A stretch of 9,490 bases of DNA from Lentimicrobiaceae bacterium (GTDB taxonomy: Bacteria; Bacteroidota; Bacteroidia; Bacteroidales; Lentimicrobiaceae), in assembly GCA_028697695.1 (NCBI GenBank), contig JAQVEI010000058.1:1-9490 (forward strand), given 5' to 3'. The position numbers and the translations under genes are program-made. Below are positions 1-7,318 of the stretch, in pieces. Position 1 is the first letter of the stretch. Every line of letters starts with the position of its first letter. Below the pieces are notes generated by a model, which saw nothing but the letters and a program-made list of their open reading frames with translations, made no database searches and was not told the origin of the DNA.

Positions 1-548
1 ATATCTTTTTTGATAAAATCAATTACCGGCTGTAAAGAATCATTGTTCGGAAGTACGCTGAAATATAAAGCTCCTCTAAGGAAATGGCGGCTGCTGTCGG
101 TAACAAAAAACTGATAAGGTGAAGCAGCTCCTGAGCCTTTAATGTCATAAACCAATCCATGCACCTCCCTGGCGGGATTATCGATACGGAATTCCTGAAT
201 GGCGTTTGCTTTCGGTATATGTTTCATTACCAGGCTATGCGCATCCTCGGTATAAGTATCCAGATTATTATTTATCGTTTTATAGCTGAGGTGAAGCCGG
301 CCCTTGTAGCGTTTAAAGTCAATATTAATCCAGTAAGGTTCATTTTTGGCATGCTCATCCTGTGAAATGCTGGCATATACAGGATATTCGAAAACATAGG
401 GATAAATGCTGTCGAGTAGTTTATATTGATGTGGGGGCAAATCAATGCGCATATATCCGCCGGGCTTTGGAACCGGATGTTGCCTACAGCCAGCAAGAAG
501 CAATACGATGCAGCATACAAAAATGGCGTGTAACGTAATCTGTTTCAT
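1..548 (-). CDS. gldD: Gliding-motility lipoprotein GldD (3' end cut by window edge)
   Basis: I translated this frame by hand: 182 codons are open from an ATG at 548 to the window edge, with no stop reached. The N-terminus is a lipoprotein signal: a short basic start, a hydrophobic core, then the lipobox L18-A19-G20-C21, so the mature protein should be anchored through Cys21. Residues 28-38 (KPGGYMRIDLP) match the typical GldD opening. Residues 131-163, with YDIKG, ASPYQFF and HFLRGALYF, match the conserved C-terminal core. GldD is usually about 185-195 residues, so only a few are probably missing. GldD is a cell-envelope lipoprotein required for gliding in Flavobacterium; homologues also occur in non-gliding Bacteroidota, so its presence does not prove motility. 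It lies 24 bp downstream of gldE, in the usual order, and is probably co-transcribed with it. Confidence 0.9.
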   Translation of the reverse strand, partial: MKQITLHAIFVCCIVLLLAGCRQHPVPKPGGYMRIDLPPHQYKLLDSIYPYVFEYPVYASISQDEHAKNEPYWINIDFKRYKGRLHLSYKTINNNLDTYTEDAHSLVMKHIPKANAIQEFRIDNPAREVHGLVYDIKGSGAASPYQFFVTDSSRHFLRGALYFSVLPNNDSLQPVIDFIKKD

Positions 549-572
549 GAGCAAATGGTAATTTGGAGAAAA

Positions 573-1916
573 TTATGCCTTCAGGCTGACTTTCACTTTT
601 TTAATCCGGCGTTTATCCACTGTTTCTGCTTTAAAGATGAAATGCTCGAATTCAATTTCTTCGTTAATGACGGGAATTTTACCTGCCAGTTCAAGCATAA
701 GGCCGGCCAGTGTATCGGAATCACCTTTGGCATCGGCAAAGATACGATCTTGTATATTTAATATTTTGCAAAAATCGTTCAACAGGGTTTTACCCTCAAA
801 GATGTAATTGTTATCATCAAGTTTGATATAGAGACTTTCATCGGCTTCACTATCAAACTCATCATTAATTTCTCCTACAATTTCTTCGATAACATCCTCA
901 AAAGTAACCAGTCCCGATGTACCTCCATATTCATCCACTACAATAGCCATATGTATTTTCCGCGATTGAAATTCTTTCAATAAATCGCTCAGTCCCTTAT
1001 TTTCAGGTACAAAGAAAGCAGGACGGGGTAATTTTTGCCATTCGAAATCATCTTCTTTGTTTAAATGAGGCAGTAAATCTTTGATGTAAAGAATACCGGT
1101 TACCTGGTCGAAACTGTCCTTAAATACCGGAATTCTTGAAAAACCGGCTTCTACAATAATGGGAATCAGTTCGGAAAAAGTAGTTTCTTCATCTACTGCT
1201 GTAACATCAATGCGTGCCCGCATAATTTCGCGCACGGTAATATCACCAAATTTAACAATACCTTTAAGTATCTTTTTTTCTTCCTCAGGACTTTGTATGT
1301 TGCCTGATGTGAGATCAAGCGCTTCAGACAGATCGTTGATGGTGATATTATGCCCTTTGCGGGCTATACGCTTGTCGATAATATTGGTAGAACTTACGAG
1401 TATAGAGCTTAATGGATAAAATATTCTTCTCAGAACAAATAAAGAACCCACCATAAAACAGGCCATGCGGCTTGCATGCTGCGTAGCATATATTTTGGGC
1501 ATTATTTCTCCAAACATAAGTATAAGAGAAGTAACAATTACCACTTGTACCAGAAATCCGATTAGGGGATATTCATCAAAATTGAAAAGCCCCATCATAA
1601 TGTATGAGGAGAGTATAACTATGGCTACATTTACAAAGTTATTGGCGATGAGTATGGTAGCCAGGAGCCGTTTTGGTTTTTCAAGGAGTACCTGAATGAG
1701 TTGAGCCTTAGCTTTACGTTGAATTAAGAGGTCATTCAACTGGGTGGGTCCGAGCGAAAAGAAAGCTATCTCGGAGCCACTGATGGCTGCTGAAGCTACC
1801 AGCAAGAGCAACATGATGATGAGGGCGGTAATGATACCGAAGGTAACAGGTCCGGTGAAAATTCCGGCAGCAATAGCTAAAAGTTGAAGCGGAGGTTCTA
1901 TGTCAGGGTCTGCCAA
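573..1916 (-). CDS. gldE: GldE, gliding-motility-associated HlyC/CorC-family membrane protein
   Basis: This 447-residue protein has the full CorC/CNNM-like layout. An N-terminal DUF21 membrane domain (about 25-175) has hydrophobic segments near 25-45, 85-108 and 118-136 and the motif SGSEIAFFSL at 46-55. A CBS pair follows (about 228-285 and 300-352, including MAIVVDEYGG at 323-332 and the FEDVIEEIVGEI segment at 339-350). The C-terminal CorC_HlyC domain spans about 362-445. The family is linked to divalent-cation transport. GldE is the paralogue encoded with gldD in Bacteroidota and supports gliding or envelope functions. The start is TTG at 1916-1914: the frame has a TAA only two codons upstream, and the short polar segment MADPDIEPP resembles other GldE N-termini. 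The next in-frame ATG, at codon 35, would cut into the first membrane helix. The gene pairs with gldD 24 bp downstream. The 91-bp gap from the upstream kinase gene holds a promoter candidate. Confidence 0.9.
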   Translation of the reverse strand: MADPDIEPPLQLLAIAAGIFTGPVTFGIITALIIMLLLLVASAAISGSEIAFFSLGPTQLNDLLIQRKAKAQLIQVLLEKPKRLLATILIANNFVNVAIVILSSYIMMGLFNFDEYPLIGFLVQVVIVTSLILMFGEIMPKIYATQHASRMACFMVGSLFVLRRIFYPLSSILVSSTNIIDKRIARKGHNITINDLSEALDLTSGNIQSPEEEKKILKGIVKFGDITVREIMRARIDVTAVDEETTFSELIPIIVEAGFSRIPVFKDSFDQVTGILYIKDLLPHLNKEDDFEWQKLPRPAFFVPENKGLSDLLKEFQSRKIHMAIVVDEYGGTSGLVTFEDVIEEIVGEINDEFDSEADESLYIKLDDNNYIFEGKTLLNDFCKILNIQDRIFADAKGDSDTLAGLMLELAGKIPVINEEIEFEHFIFKAETVDKRRIKKVKVSLKA

Positions 1917-1955
1917 TGCTTAAAATGTTTTAATGGTCTGATTTTATACCAGATG

Positions 1956-1963
1956 CAAAATTA
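1956..1963 (-). promoter_or_regulatory. Candidate -7 element for gldE-gldD
   Basis: Read on the minus strand this is TAATTTTG, an exact match to the Bacteroidota -7 consensus TAnnTTTG. It would place a transcript start near 1949, about 33 nt before the TTG start of gldE. I see no convincing TTTG -33 element at the expected distance, so the call rests on one motif in an AT-rich gap. Confidence 0.35.
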
Positions 1964-2007
1964 ATTAAATTTAAGCAGATGTAATATATGGTTCAATAAA
2001 AAGCTCA

Positions 2008-3084
2008 TCAGGAATATTGCATCACCTGAATTTCACCTTTCATTACACCAATTGCATTTATGGCCAGTGCATCTACTTCGTTCTCGTCGGTATAAATGGC
2101 GATGGGGCCTATTTTTTCAATTTTGCGGCTAAGTTGAGCTGTAAAATCGCTGTTTTGGAATAATTCACCCGACAGTATGATGGCATCGGGCTTACCATCG
2201 AGCACAGTACACATGGCTCCGATTTCTTTTGCCAACTGATAAGCCATGGCATACATGATAAATGCTGCTTTCTCATCGCCTTCGGCAATGCGTTTTTCAA
2301 TGGCTGATAGTTTGGTTGTGCCCAGGTAAGCATACATTCCTCCTTTAGCGGTAATCATTTCCATAACCTGCTGTTCTGTTTTTTGTCCGCTAAAGCACAG
2401 CCGCACCAGATCGCCTACCGGCAATGAACCCGAGCGCTCAAGCGAAAAGGGACCATCGCCATCGAAAGCCTGATTGGTATCAACTACCCGTCCGTTTTTA
2501 TGTACCCCAACAGAGATGCCCCCACCTCCTGCATTCACAACCAGCAGGTTCATGTCGTCATATTTCCTGTTCATTGACTTGGCGTATTTGCGGGCCACCA
2601 CCTTTTGATTGAGTGCATGGAATATTGATTTTCGCTGGAAATCAGGATGGCCCGAAATGCGGGCAACGTCATCCAGCTCATCCACCACAACCGGATCGGC
2701 AATAATGGCTAAAGCATTAGTCATTGCTGCAATATCTGCGGCAATGATTCCGCCCAGATTGGTAGCATGCATTCCCATTACACCATTCATCAGGTCTTCA
2801 CGCATCTTGTCGTTTACTTCATACACACCCGATTTAACCGGCTTTATCAATCCACCACGGGCGATAACAATCTTCAGCTTGTTGATGTTGATGTCATTAT
2901 CTTTCAGCTCTTTCAATATGGCTTCTTTGCGCATTTCGAGTTGGCCGGGAATGCTGCCACAGGCTGCCAGTTCTTCCTCACTGTATTTGATGGTTTTCAG
3001 AAAGCAGATTTTCATGTCCCGGTAAACGGCAATTTTGGAAGAGGTGTTCTTGGGATTGATGACCAAAATGATACCAAGCATCAT
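2008..3084 (-). CDS. buk: Butyrate-kinase family protein with altered active-site motifs
   Basis: The 358-residue length and most of the sequence fit butyrate kinase (EC 2.7.2.7, butyryl phosphate + ADP to butyrate + ATP), a cytoplasmic ASKHA-fold enzyme. Family segments include IARGG at 74-78, MHATNLGG at 105-112, DPVVVDELDDVARISG at 130-145, KSIFHALNQK at 152-161, DGDGPF at 208-213 and ERSGSLPVGDLV at 216-227. Arg76, His106 and Arg217 are kept. Several usually invariant positions are not: the N-terminal loop reads INPKNTSSK (9-17) instead of INPGSTSTK; the usual AHLGGG motif reads NAGGGG (184-189), so the catalytic-region His aligns with Ala185; FSPER reads FSLER (213-217); and the nucleotide-binding ILTGG reads ILSGE (303-307). 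The frame is intact with no stops, so the protein seems maintained. It may be a weak, repurposed or inactive paralogue. No ptb gene is in view. ATG codons at 3084 and 3081 are both possible starts. It lies 61 bp after msrC. Confidence 0.85.
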   Translation of the reverse strand: MMLGIILVINPKNTSSKIAVYRDMKICFLKTIKYSEEELAACGSIPGQLEMRKEAILKELKDNDININKLKIVIARGGLIKPVKSGVYEVNDKMREDLMNGVMGMHATNLGGIIAADIAAMTNALAIIADPVVVDELDDVARISGHPDFQRKSIFHALNQKVVARKYAKSMNRKYDDMNLLVVNAGGGGISVGVHKNGRVVDTNQAFDGDGPFSLERSGSLPVGDLVRLCFSGQKTEQQVMEMITAKGGMYAYLGTTKLSAIEKRIAEGDEKAAFIMYAMAYQLAKEIGAMCTVLDGKPDAIILSGELFQNSDFTAQLSRKIEKIGPIAIYTDENEVDALAINAIGVMKGEIQVMQYS

Positions 3085-3145
3085 AATATTTTGTTTTTAT
3101 GGGTGTTTCAAAAAAGTAAAGATACGGAAGTTTTGATTGTAGGCT

Positions 3146-3604
3146 TTATTCCTTAAGCAAAGCTACGATTTTTTCAAGATACATAGCATCGGTATCATCA
3201 AATGATGCGATTTGGCTGCTGTCCACATCCAGTACTGCAGTTATCCGGCCCTCGCGGTTAAAAACGGGTACCACAATTTCACTTTTAGACCTCGAATCGC
3301 AGGCAATATGACCGGGAAAATTATTAACATCCTGTACCACAATGGTTTCACCTTGGTGCACGGCTGCCAGACATACACCGCGTCCTTCGAGCACCTGGCA
3401 GGCAACAGGGCCCTGATAAGGTCCCACTATCAGCCTTTCACCATCAACCCGGTAAAATCCGCACCAGAAAAAATATTCCATTTTATGAAACAAAACCGCG
3501 CTGATGGTGGCCATTTTTGCAGTTTGATCGGGACTTTTGTGCAGAAGTTCTGCAATTTGATCTGTAAGCCGTTGGTATCGGGCCGCTTTTTTGGAGGAAT
3601 CCAT
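3146..3604 (-). CDS. msrC: Free methionine-R-sulfoxide reductase (GAF-domain fRMsr)
   Basis: This is a single GAF domain of 152 residues that aligns by eye along its length with E. coli YebR/MsrC. That enzyme reduces free L-methionine-(R)-sulfoxide to methionine in the cytoplasm, using thioredoxin-type electron donors. Key landmarks are WCGFYRV (47-53), GPYQGPVAC (61-69), GRGVC (74-78), GHIACD (98-103), SEIVVPV (108-114) and AVLDVDS (123-129). All three family cysteines are present (Cys69, Cys78, Cys102), including those used for catalysis and disulfide relay, so activity is expected. The family is typically 150-165 residues, so the gene is complete. The ATG at 3604 is supported by a close upstream promoter candidate. 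The gene leads a minus-strand series into the butyrate-kinase homologue 61 bp downstream, which may be co-transcribed. Nothing suggests the two enzymes share a pathway. Confidence 0.93.
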   Translation of the reverse strand: MDSSKKAARYQRLTDQIAELLHKSPDQTAKMATISAVLFHKMEYFFWCGFYRVDGERLIVGPYQGPVACQVLEGRGVCLAAVHQGETIVVQDVNNFPGHIACDSRSKSEIVVPVFNREGRITAVLDVDSSQIASFDDTDAMYLEKIVALLKE

Positions 3605-3639
3605 AAATAATTTTTTCAGTGATAATGGAATTTAACGCG

Positions 3640-3647
3640 CAAAGGTA
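3640..3647 (-). promoter_or_regulatory. Candidate promoter -7 element for msrC
   Basis: On the minus strand this reads TACCTTTG, an exact TAnnTTTG match. Eighteen bases upstream is TATG, one mismatch from the TTTG -33 element and within the usual spacing. Transcription would begin near 3633, giving a leader of about 28 nt before the msrC ATG at 3604. Confidence 0.5.
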
Positions 3648-3808
3648 ATTAAAGTTGATTTTATTCATAAAATACCTTGCCCAATAAGAGTGAAAAGTAA
3701 AAATATGAGGATGCATTTTAACGCCTCAGCCTCAACGATAGATAATGAGATAAACCTGAGCTCAGTCACAAAAATTAGAGGCAGGAACTAAAAAAAATTT
3801 AGCGGCTG

Positions 3809-3840
3809 TTGATTGTGGTCATTTTAAGTACTGCAATCAA
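3809..3840. repeat. Inverted repeat upstream of the OPT transporter promoter
   Basis: TTGATTG at 3809-3815 and CAATCAA at 3834-3840 are perfect 7-bp inverted arms with an 18-bp spacer. The repeat ends 27 bp before the -7 candidate. It could be an operator for a dimeric regulator, but arms this short can arise by chance in AT-rich DNA. Confidence 0.25.
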
Positions 3841-3867
3841 AAATATGCTTTTGTAAAGTGAAAATCT

Positions 3868-3875
3868 TAAATTTG
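3868..3875 (+). promoter_or_regulatory. Candidate -7 element for the OPT transporter-pepT operon
   Basis: TAAATTTG is an exact match to TAnnTTTG and lies 33 bp before the ATG at 3909. A TTTG occurs at 3850-3853, but the 14-bp gap is shorter than the usual 17-23 bp, so the -33 element is poor or absent. A transcript start near 3882 would give a leader of about 27 nt. Confidence 0.45.
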
Positions 3876-3908
3876 CCTCTTATTCCCAAAAAATAAAAAT
3901 AATGTTCT

Positions 3909-5945
3909 ATGGAAGACCACAAACAGGAAATTAAAGGGTTGCCGGACAATGCATACCGTGAGTTGCGACCCGGTGAATCTTACAAGCCGGTGATGCCTGC
4001 TCACAAAGCTGTTCCCGAAGTAAACCTTCGTTCGGTACTTCTGGGCTTACTCATGGCAATAATTTTTTCTGCTGCTGCCGCTTATCTCGGACTTAAGATA
4101 GGTCAGGTATTTGAAGCGGCCATACCTATCGCGATTATAGCTGTGGGTTTATCCACCGTTTCGAAACGGAAAAATGCATTGGGCGAAAATGTTATTATTC
4201 AATCCATTGGTGCCAGTTCGGGTGTTATTGTGGCCGGAGCTATCTTCACCTTGCCGGCATTATACATTCTCAACCTTGAAGCGCATTTCTATCAGGTTTT
4301 CCTCTCTTCGCTGCTGGGCGGCTTTTTGGGAATATTGTTTTTGATTCCCTTCAGGAAGTATTTTGTGTCAGAGATGCATGGCAAATATCCTTTTCCTGAG
4401 GCTACTGCCACGACCGAGGTATTGGTTTCGGGCGAAAAAGGCGGCTCACAGGCCCGATTGCTGTTGGTTGCCGGCCTTATCGGCGGAATTTACGATTTTA
4501 TTATAGCTACCTTCGGTTGGTGGAGCGAGGTGTTTACTTCACGGGTTATTCCTGCCGGTGAAATGCTGGCCGATAAGTTTAAGATAGTCTTTAAAATGAA
4601 TGTAGGAGCCGCGGTAATGGGTTTGGGATACATTATCGGTTTAAAATATGCTGCCATTATTGCGGCAGGTTCATTTATCGGCTGGTATGTGCTTATTCCC
4701 GTTATTTCACATTTCGCTGATGGCCAAACCATTGCAGTAGGTGCGAATGTAACTGCTCTTCTGGCAGATATGTCGCCCGAAGAGATATTCCGCAACTATG
4801 TGCGCCAGATTGGTATTGGAGGTATAGCAATGGCTGGCGTAATTGGCATTATTCGTTCATCCGGCATCATTAAGAGTGCCTTTGGACTGGCATTTAAGGA
4901 GTTGGGCGGGAAAAAGACTGTGACAGCCGAGACCAAACGGACACAACGCGATATTCCCATGAAAATTATACTCATAGGAATTGTGATTACCGCTTTGGTT
5001 ATCTTCATTTTCTTTTGGGCAGGGGTAGTTAATAATCTTACACAAGCCCTTATCGCACTGGGTATAGTGATGGTTATTGCGTTTTTATTTACTACTGTGG
5101 CCGCAAATGCCATTGCCATCGTTGGTACCAATCCGGTATCGGGTATGACGTTAATGACGTTGATTATCACTTCACTGGTGTTGGTATGGGCTGGTTTATC
5201 GGGAACGGCCGGTATGATAGCCGCACTTATTATTGGCGGTGTGGTTTGTACTGCACTTTCCATGGCCGGAGGTTTTATTACCGACCTCAAAATAGGTTAC
5301 TGGCTGGGTTCTTCACCTTACAAACAGGAAGGATGGAAGTTTCTTGGTACCCTCGTTTCGGCTGCAACCGTTGGAGGAGTAATCATGATATTGAATAAAA
5401 CCTATGGCTTTACCGGCGAAGGAGCATTGGTAGCTCCCCAGGCCAATGCCATGGCAGCAGTTATCGAGCCAATGATGTCGGGCAAACCCGCACCCTGGAT
5501 GCTCTATGCCGGTGGCGCTTTCATGTCACTTATCCTTACTATGATTGGTGTGCCGGCGCTGGCTTTTGCGCTGGGTATGTTTATTCCTATTGAACTCAAT
5601 ACTCCTTTGCTGGTTGGCGGCCTTATTGCATGGTTTGTAACCACTCGTTCGGGTAACGAAAAACTCAATCAGGCAAGAAAAGAGCGCGGAACTCTCATAG
5701 CTTCAGGATTCATAGCCGGCGGAGCGCTGATGGGTGTAGTGAGTGCCATGATGAAATTTGGTGGCATCAACTTCGTGAATACCGAATGGTTCGAGTCTCA
5801 TCTGGCCGAGGCACTGGGCTTGCTCATGTTTGCCATCCTGTGTGGCTATATGATTTGGGAAACCATGCGCGCCAACAGAAAAGAGGCTGAGTTTGTGGAA
5901 CTGGCCGATACTTTGGACGAAGAACCTAAGGATGAGGAAATTTAA
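3909..5945 (+). CDS. OPT-family oligopeptide transporter (inner membrane)
   Basis: This is a 678-residue polytopic protein with about 14-16 hydrophobic segments spread from about residue 40 to residue 650. Family signatures are the N-terminal segment VNLRSVLLGLLMA leading into AAYLGLKIGQVFEAAIP, the motif GKYPFPEAT at 158-166 (a hallmark of prokaryotic OPT proteins) and TNPVSGMTLM near 407-416. OPT transporters import peptides or related metal-binding compounds, using a cation gradient. The length fits the bacterial OPT group, and the protein ends in an acidic cytoplasmic tail (EEPKDEEI). The polar first 35 residues are probably cytoplasmic. The ATG at 3909 is preferred because it follows the promoter candidate closely; an ATG at 3902 is in another frame. 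pepT follows 45 bp downstream, which supports peptides as the substrate. Specificity cannot be read from sequence, and some OPT relatives carry metal chelates. Confidence 0.92.
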   Translation: MEDHKQEIKGLPDNAYRELRPGESYKPVMPAHKAVPEVNLRSVLLGLLMAIIFSAAAAYLGLKIGQVFEAAIPIAIIAVGLSTVSKRKNALGENVIIQSIGASSGVIVAGAIFTLPALYILNLEAHFYQVFLSSLLGGFLGILFLIPFRKYFVSEMHGKYPFPEATATTEVLVSGEKGGSQARLLLVAGLIGGIYDFIIATFGWWSEVFTSRVIPAGEMLADKFKIVFKMNVGAAVMGLGYIIGLKYAAIIAAGSFIGWYVLIPVISHFADGQTIAVGANVTALLADMSPEEIFRNYVRQIGIGGIAMAGVIGIIRSSGIIKSAFGLAFKELGGKKTVTAETKRTQRDIPMKIILIGIVITALVIFIFFWAGVVNNLTQALIALGIVMVIAFLFTTVAANAIAIVGTNPVSGMTLMTLIITSLVLVWAGLSGTAGMIAALIIGGVVCTALSMAGGFITDLKIGYWLGSSPYKQEGWKFLGTLVSAATVGGVIMILNKTYGFTGEGALVAPQANAMAAVIEPMMSGKPAPWMLYAGGAFMSLILTMIGVPALAFALGMFIPIELNTPLLVGGLIAWFVTTRSGNEKLNQARKERGTLIASGFIAGGALMGVVSAMMKFGGINFVNTEWFESHLAEALGLLMFAILCGYMIWETMRANRKEAEFVELADTLDEEPKDEEI

Positions 5946-5948
5946 ATC

Positions 5949-5980
5949 ACCCTTCGAGGGTAAATCTTTTTAATTTTTAA
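5949..5980 (+). terminator. Weak hairpin with T-rich tail between the OPT gene and pepT
   Basis: ACCCT-TCG-AGGGT (5949-5961) forms a 5-bp stem with a 3-nt loop just after the OPT stop codon, followed by AAATC and a T-rich run. The stem is short, so it may act only as a partial terminator or a transcript-stabilising hairpin inside the operon, lowering pepT relative to the transporter. Confidence 0.35.
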
Positions 5981-5990
5981 ATTCTGTAAG

Positions 5991-7214
5991 ATGAAAAATA
6001 GCATAAAAGAACGATTTTTGAAATACGTGGGTATTGACACTCAAAGCGATGAAAACTCGCCCACTTGTCCAAGCACCACAAAACAACTGGTTTTACTTCA
6101 AAGGTTGCACGACGAATTGGTTGAAATGGGATTATCTGATGTAAGTATGGATAACAAAGGATACGTGATGGGAACCTTGCCTGCCAATAATGGCAAGCCA
6201 TCTCCTGCCATAGGTTTTGTGGCTCATGTGGATACCAGCCCCGATATGCCCGGAAATGATATTAAACCACAATTGATCGAAAACTATGATGGGGGTGATG
6301 TGTTGCTCAATAAGGAATTAAATCTGGTACTCTCGCCCAATGATTTTCCCGAAATGAAGCAGTACGAAGGTCAAACCCTGATAGTTACAGATGGTACTAC
6401 CTTGCTGGGCGCAGATGATAAAGCCGGTGTAACCGAAATTATGACTGCCTTGGAATACCTGGTAAACCATCCGGAGATAAAGCATGGCACCATTAAAGTA
6501 GGTTTTACACCCGACGAAGAAATTGGCAGGGGAGTGGATCATTTTGATGTTCAAAAGTTTGGCGCAGATTGGGCATATACTATGGACGGAGGCGAAATTG
6601 GCGAACTGGAATACGAGAACTTCAATGCTGCCAGCGCGCGGGTAAACATTCAGGGGCGCAACATTCATCCCGGTTATGCCAAAGGAAAAATGCAAAATGC
6701 CCTGCTTATGGCCATGGAATTTAACGCACTATTGCCTGTTTTCGACAGGCCGGAATTTACCCAGGATTATGAAGGATTTTTTCATCTTATAAAATGCGAA
6801 GGTAGTGTTGAAAAGTCTGTAATTCAATATATTATCCGCGATCATGACCGGGAGCTGTTCGAAAAACGCAAACAAATCATGCAGCAGTGTGCCGATTTTA
6901 TGAATCAGCGGTATGGTGAAGGATGTTTCGATTTGGAAATGAAAGACCAGTATTATAACATGCGTAAAATGGTTGAACCCGTATATCATATCGTGGAAAC
7001 TGCACGCAAAGCTATGGTAGCTTTGGGTATTGAACCCAAAATAAAGCCCATACGCGGTGGTACCGATGGTTCACGTTTAAGTTATATGGGATTGCCCTGT
7101 CCGAATATTTTTGCAGGAGGGCATAATTTTCATGGTAAATATGAATTTGTACCCCTGGAATCCATGGAAAAAGCAACCCGGGTAATCTTAAAAATTATCG
7201 AGCTTAACGCCTGA
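5991..7214 (+). CDS. pepT: Peptidase T (tripeptide aminopeptidase, M20B)
   Basis: This 407-residue cytoplasmic di-zinc aminopeptidase (EC 3.4.11.4) releases the N-terminal residue from tripeptides. By alignment with E. coli PepT, the metal and catalytic residues are all present: His79 and Asp81 in AHVDTSPD, Asp142 in LLGADDKAG, Glu176 and Glu177 in TPDEEIGRG, Asp199 in TMDGG and His381 in GGHNFHGKYEF. The dimerisation/lid domain between about 208 and 320 begins with FNAASARVNIQGRNIHPG. IRGGTDGSRLSYMGLPCPN near the C-terminus is also characteristic. The length matches the family (about 405-410), and the start MKNSIKERFLKYV fits. With the OPT transporter 45 bp upstream, the likely role is breaking down imported small peptides to free amino acids. 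Co-transcription is inferred from spacing and shared strand. Confidence 0.96.
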   Translation: MKNSIKERFLKYVGIDTQSDENSPTCPSTTKQLVLLQRLHDELVEMGLSDVSMDNKGYVMGTLPANNGKPSPAIGFVAHVDTSPDMPGNDIKPQLIENYDGGDVLLNKELNLVLSPNDFPEMKQYEGQTLIVTDGTTLLGADDKAGVTEIMTALEYLVNHPEIKHGTIKVGFTPDEEIGRGVDHFDVQKFGADWAYTMDGGEIGELEYENFNAASARVNIQGRNIHPGYAKGKMQNALLMAMEFNALLPVFDRPEFTQDYEGFFHLIKCEGSVEKSVIQYIIRDHDRELFEKRKQIMQQCADFMNQRYGEGCFDLEMKDQYYNMRKMVEPVYHIVETARKAMVALGIEPKIKPIRGGTDGSRLSYMGLPCPNIFAGGHNFHGKYEFVPLESMEKATRVILKIIELNA

Positions 7215-7220
7215 TGCAAG

Positions 7221-7262
7221 TTCTTCAGGTTTTTTAATATTGGAGGCTGATTGCCTGAAGAA
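7221..7262 (+). repeat. Inverted repeat in the pepT-radical SAM intergenic region
   Basis: TTCTTCAGG at 7221-7229 and CCTGAAGAA at 7254-7262 are perfect 9-bp inverted arms with a 24-nt loop. A second, local hairpin, AGGC (7244-7247) with GCCT (7253-7256), overlaps the right arm, so the two folds exclude each other. No T-run follows the right arm on the plus strand, so it does not look like a standard terminator for pepT. It could be leader RNA structure or chance. Confidence 0.35.
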
Positions 7263-7318
7263 GAAGCCATCTGATGTTTTACAAGGGAAAGAATTTTTTT
7301 CTGTAGTCTGAGTTCGCT

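Larger units (their letters stand above)
3605..3908. other. Divergent intergenic region between msrC and the OPT transporter gene
   Basis: These 304 bp separate two divergently transcribed genes. I find no plausible gene in it on either strand. It is AT-rich. It contains a -7 candidate for each direction, the perfect 10-bp palindrome CTGAGCTCAG at 3756-3765, and the inverted repeat TTGATTG / CAATCAA at 3809-3840. The middle stretch (about 3665-3800) holds nothing else I can name. Confidence 0.7.

Noticed and set aside
573..1916. Interpreting the GldE-like gene as a hemolysin or virulence factor
   Set aside because: The HlyC/CorC label is historical. The domain layout and the gldD neighbour point to a GldE-type envelope protein.
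2609..3156. Plus-strand open frames of 138 and 129 codons opposite the butyrate-kinase homologue
   Set aside because: They overlap a well-supported minus-strand gene in other frames and resemble no protein I know.
3777..3880. AGAGGCA (3777-3783) and TGCCTCT (3874-3880) as an inverted repeat
   Set aside because: The arms are only 7 bp and 90 bp apart, and the right arm overlaps the promoter candidate. This is within what chance would give.
4490..5290. Two minus-strand open frames of 101 and 164 codons inside the OPT gene
   Set aside because: They are antisense to a clear membrane-protein gene. Their composition mirrors the hydrophobic codons of the other strand, and they show no recognisable motif.
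7235..7242. TAATATTG as a -7 promoter element for the radical SAM gene
   Set aside because: It has one mismatch to TAnnTTTG and no -33 partner, and it lies inside the loop of the inverted repeat. This is too weak to list as a promoter.
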